Of a stretch of 33,192 nt of DNA, positions 31,376-33,192 are shown piece by piece. Every line of letters begins with the position of its first letter. The first letter of the stretch is position 1. This DNA is from Planctomycetota bacterium (lineage in GTDB: Bacteria; Planctomycetota; Planctomycetia; Planctomycetales; Planctomycetaceae), in contig JAQBVJ010000082.1 in NCBI GenBank assembly GCA_027623235.1, forward strand, positions 1 to 33,192. Reading direction: 5' to 3'. Both the position numbers and the translations under genes were made by a program. The notes under the pieces were generated by a model that worked only from the letters and a program-made list of their open reading frames with translations, was not told the DNA's origin and did not search any database.

Positions 31376-32764
31376 ATGAATCTGGTCAAAACAGCTTCTG
31401 TATTCTCAGTTGGTCTCCTTGGTCTCCTTGGTCTACTGGTGTCGGCAGGCCTCGCCGCGGGTGCTGACGACGGGCAGTTTGACGTGCAGTCGAATCTGCT
31501 CGCCGGCGTCGCGAAGGTGGACATCACTCCCAAAGAAACCGACGGAGTCACGGTGACGGGACATCGACGCGTCGTGCATGGCGTTCGGGATCCGTTGCGT
31601 GCCGGCGTGCTCGTGCTCAGTGATGGTGAGACAAAAGCCGCGATCGTGACGCTCGACACGATCGGAGCGTGGGACGAGATGGTGAAGCTGGCTCGTGAAC
31701 GGATCGAAAAAGAAACTGGCGTGCCCGCGCAAAACATCGTCGTGGCCGCTTCTCACAACCACTCGGGACCGAGCTTCGATGCGAAATCCGAATGGGGCCG
31801 GGAGCTCATCAACAAGCTCGGTTCAGCGGCGAAAGAGGCGGCCAGCCAACCTCGAAAAGTGAGCGTTGGCTACGGCGAGGACCGAATCGGTTTCAGTATC
31901 AATCGCCGCAAGGTGATTAATGGGCGAGCTGTCGTGCGGCTCAACCCCGACGGACCGAACGATCCGCGGGTCAAGGTGCTGAGGTTCGACGATGGCCGAT
32001 CGCTCACGCCACTGGCAGTCGTCATGCACGCGGTGTGTCATCCGTGTTTCTTCACGTGGGGTGACAAGGGCACGTCGCCGTACCCGAACGGGTATCCGAA
32101 AATGAGTGCTGACTTTCCGGGTGAAGCGCAGTCGTTTGTCGAAATGTGTTACGGACAGAAAACGAGTGCGATGTTTCTTCAGGGATGCGCCGGAGACATC
32201 CGGCCGAACCTCGCGGGATTCCCGTATCGATGTGCCGATGAGGCGGACATTCAGTGGGCCGGTCGAGACCTGGGCAGCGCCGTGGTGCGATCACTCGCCC
32301 GCGGAGTGACTCGCGAGGAACTCAAACAGCGGCCGTCGTATTATCGGATTCGAACTGCGAGTTCAGTCGTGCAGCTTCCCGGCAAGACTGGCCTCGTGTC
32401 CGCCGAGTTGTCGGCGTTGAAAATCGGTCCGTACCTGCTGCTGACGATGCCGGGCGAGCCGATGGTCGAGTACGGCTTCAAGCTGGAAAAGGCGATCGCC
32501 GACCGAGCCGTTCCCATCATTGTGGGATACGCGAACGGCAACCTCGGCTACATCGCCACGGCGGACGCGTACCACGTCGGCGGCTACGAGCCAAACACGT
32601 CGAAACTCCTGCCGGAGGCGGAAGAGATCATCCTCGAAGAACTCGGCCGCCTGACCGACCGCGTTGTCGGCGACGTGTTTGAGTCGTTCTCCAAACACCC
32701 CAAAGACGTGCAGCGCCGCGAAGAACTGGATAAGACACGCAAGGCAACGACGGTGACGAAGTAA
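31376..32764 (+). CDS. Secreted neutral/alkaline ceramidase-like protein
   Basis: A 462-residue exported protein with the catalytic part of the neutral/alkaline non-lysosomal ceramidase family, which hydrolyses the amide bond of ceramides. A signal peptide with a Leu/Gly repeat (GLLGLLGLL, encoded by a 9-bp repeated DNA unit near 31410) precedes AGVAKVDITPKE (about 43-54), the HNHSGP zinc-site motif (127-132), and AVCHPCFF and QGCAGDIRPN segments. It lacks the C-terminal immunoglobulin-like domain of full ceramidases (about 700 residues), as is common in bacterial paralogues, so its substrate may be different. Start at the ATG 31376, with GAAGGAAAG just upstream. It is divergent from the sialidase-like gene. 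Confidence 0.88.
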   Translation: MNLVKTASVFSVGLLGLLGLLVSAGLAAGADDGQFDVQSNLLAGVAKVDITPKETDGVTVTGHRRVVHGVRDPLRAGVLVLSDGETKAAIVTLDTIGAWDEMVKLARERIEKETGVPAQNIVVAASHNHSGPSFDAKSEWGRELINKLGSAAKEAASQPRKVSVGYGEDRIGFSINRRKVINGRAVVRLNPDGPNDPRVKVLRFDDGRSLTPLAVVMHAVCHPCFFTWGDKGTSPYPNGYPKMSADFPGEAQSFVEMCYGQKTSAMFLQGCAGDIRPNLAGFPYRCADEADIQWAGRDLGSAVVRSLARGVTREELKQRPSYYRIRTASSVVQLPGKTGLVSAELSALKIGPYLLLTMPGEPMVEYGFKLEKAIADRAVPIIVGYANGNLGYIATADAYHVGGYEPNTSKLLPEAEEIILEELGRLTDRVVGDVFESFSKHPKDVQRREELDKTRKATTVTK

Positions 32765-33192
32765 GTCTGAGTGCGTATCGCGTTTTGACTACTCAAGTGT
32801 TCGGCACACCACACTGGAGACTGGGTAGAGTCGAGATGTGGCGCGGTGGTTCAGGCTTTGGCTTCGTCTGTTGCCGACACTTTCGATTGCCGGTGCCCTG
32901 AGATCCGCCACCCTGCTCCGTTTCCACATCCCGCTCATCGAACCCGACGGACCACCCTGCGGGCAGTGCCCGACTTTTCCGCATCGAACTCTCGGACAGA
33001 GACTCACCCTTGGCGGCCAGCATGGCCAGAGCGGTTCCCACGTCCTGGATCGTGACACGATCCATGAACTTCAATCTTCCGGGCAGGAACGGGATGAGTG
33101 GCCACAACGGACCGCCCATCCACACCACCCGTGAAGAGAGGACAAATCACCCGGTCCTGCCCTTCGAGCCCTGCCTTCATGGAATAACGGTC
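32765..33192. other. Right-edge region, no supported gene
   Basis: A 428-bp stretch to the window end. Overlapping frames of 69-111 codons occur on both strands. The best is on the minus strand from 33128 with an internal MDRVTIQDVG start. None has a signal peptide, a domain I know or a convincing ribosome binding site, and the C-termini are low-complexity Pro/Lys/Ser. It may contain the remnant of a gene or only spacer. Confidence 0.4.

Noticed and set aside
32793..33128. Minus-strand 111-codon frame at the right edge
   Set aside because: No domain, poor ribosome binding site and a low-complexity C-terminus; possible but not supportable.

Overview
The window looks like a chromosome segment from a member of the Planctomycetota. 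The evidence is the set of families this phylum expands: two DUF1501 proteins with Tat-like N-termini, a DUF1549/DUF1553 protein carrying a CxxCH motif and encoded with a planctomycete-type ECF sigma factor, a Tat-exported Gfo/Idh/MocA oxidoreductase, a PQQ-repeat propeller protein, a secreted sialidase and a neutral-ceramidase-like protein. Genes are loosely packed on both strands. I see no rRNA, tRNA, CRISPR array, prophage or insertion sequence.

Layout. 0.3-4.1 kb: an unrecognised multi-pass membrane protein (-), a divergent ATP-grasp-like protein (+) and a lone PAS protein (+). 4.5-8.4 kb: a two-gene polysaccharide export unit, a Wza-like outer-membrane lipoprotein followed by a Wzc-like co-polymerase/tyrosine kinase, closed by a perfect 17-bp hairpin terminator. 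8.5-12.0 kb: a double-CDGSH iron-sulfur protein (-), a Gfo/Idh/MocA oxidoreductase (+) with its own terminator, and a DUF1501 protein (-). 12.1-15.8 kb: a minus-strand operon of a membrane protein, a GlcD-like and a GlcE-like FAD oxidase subunit. 15.9-20.2 kb: DUF1501, then an ECF sigma factor that overlaps by 4 nt (ATGA) a protein joining an anti-sigma-like N-terminus and a membrane segment to DUF1549/DUF1553. 20.6-26.0 kb (+): pdxA, a SpoU-family RNA methyltransferase, a DsbD-type disulfide reductase and an amidohydrolase. 26.1-29.2 kb (-): a RidA-family protein, an iron-dependent alcohol dehydrogenase and a PQQ-propeller protein whose start lies inside the dehydrogenase gene. 29.5-32.8 kb: a small lipoprotein, then a divergent sialidase and ceramidase-like pair.

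The most notable feature is the DsbD-type gene at 22736-25111. Its reading frame is interrupted once, by UGA at 24797-24799, exactly where the first cysteine of the C-terminal thioredoxin active site belongs (W-UGA-A-T-C-H). After the UGA the same frame continues 103 codons through a normal thioredoxin fold with its cis-proline segment. Several other genes here end in TGA, so UGA is normally a stop. The simplest reading is a selenocysteine-containing DsbD homologue; a nonsense mutation or base-call error is the alternative. Hairpins lie just after the UGA, but none matches the usual bacterial SECIS description in every respect, so the recoding signal is unresolved.

Plausible functional groupings (inference): envelope polysaccharide export (wza/wzc), periplasmic thiol redox control (DsbD-like), 2-hydroxyacid oxidation (GlcD/GlcE) and sigma-controlled expression of a planctomycete surface or periplasmic protein.
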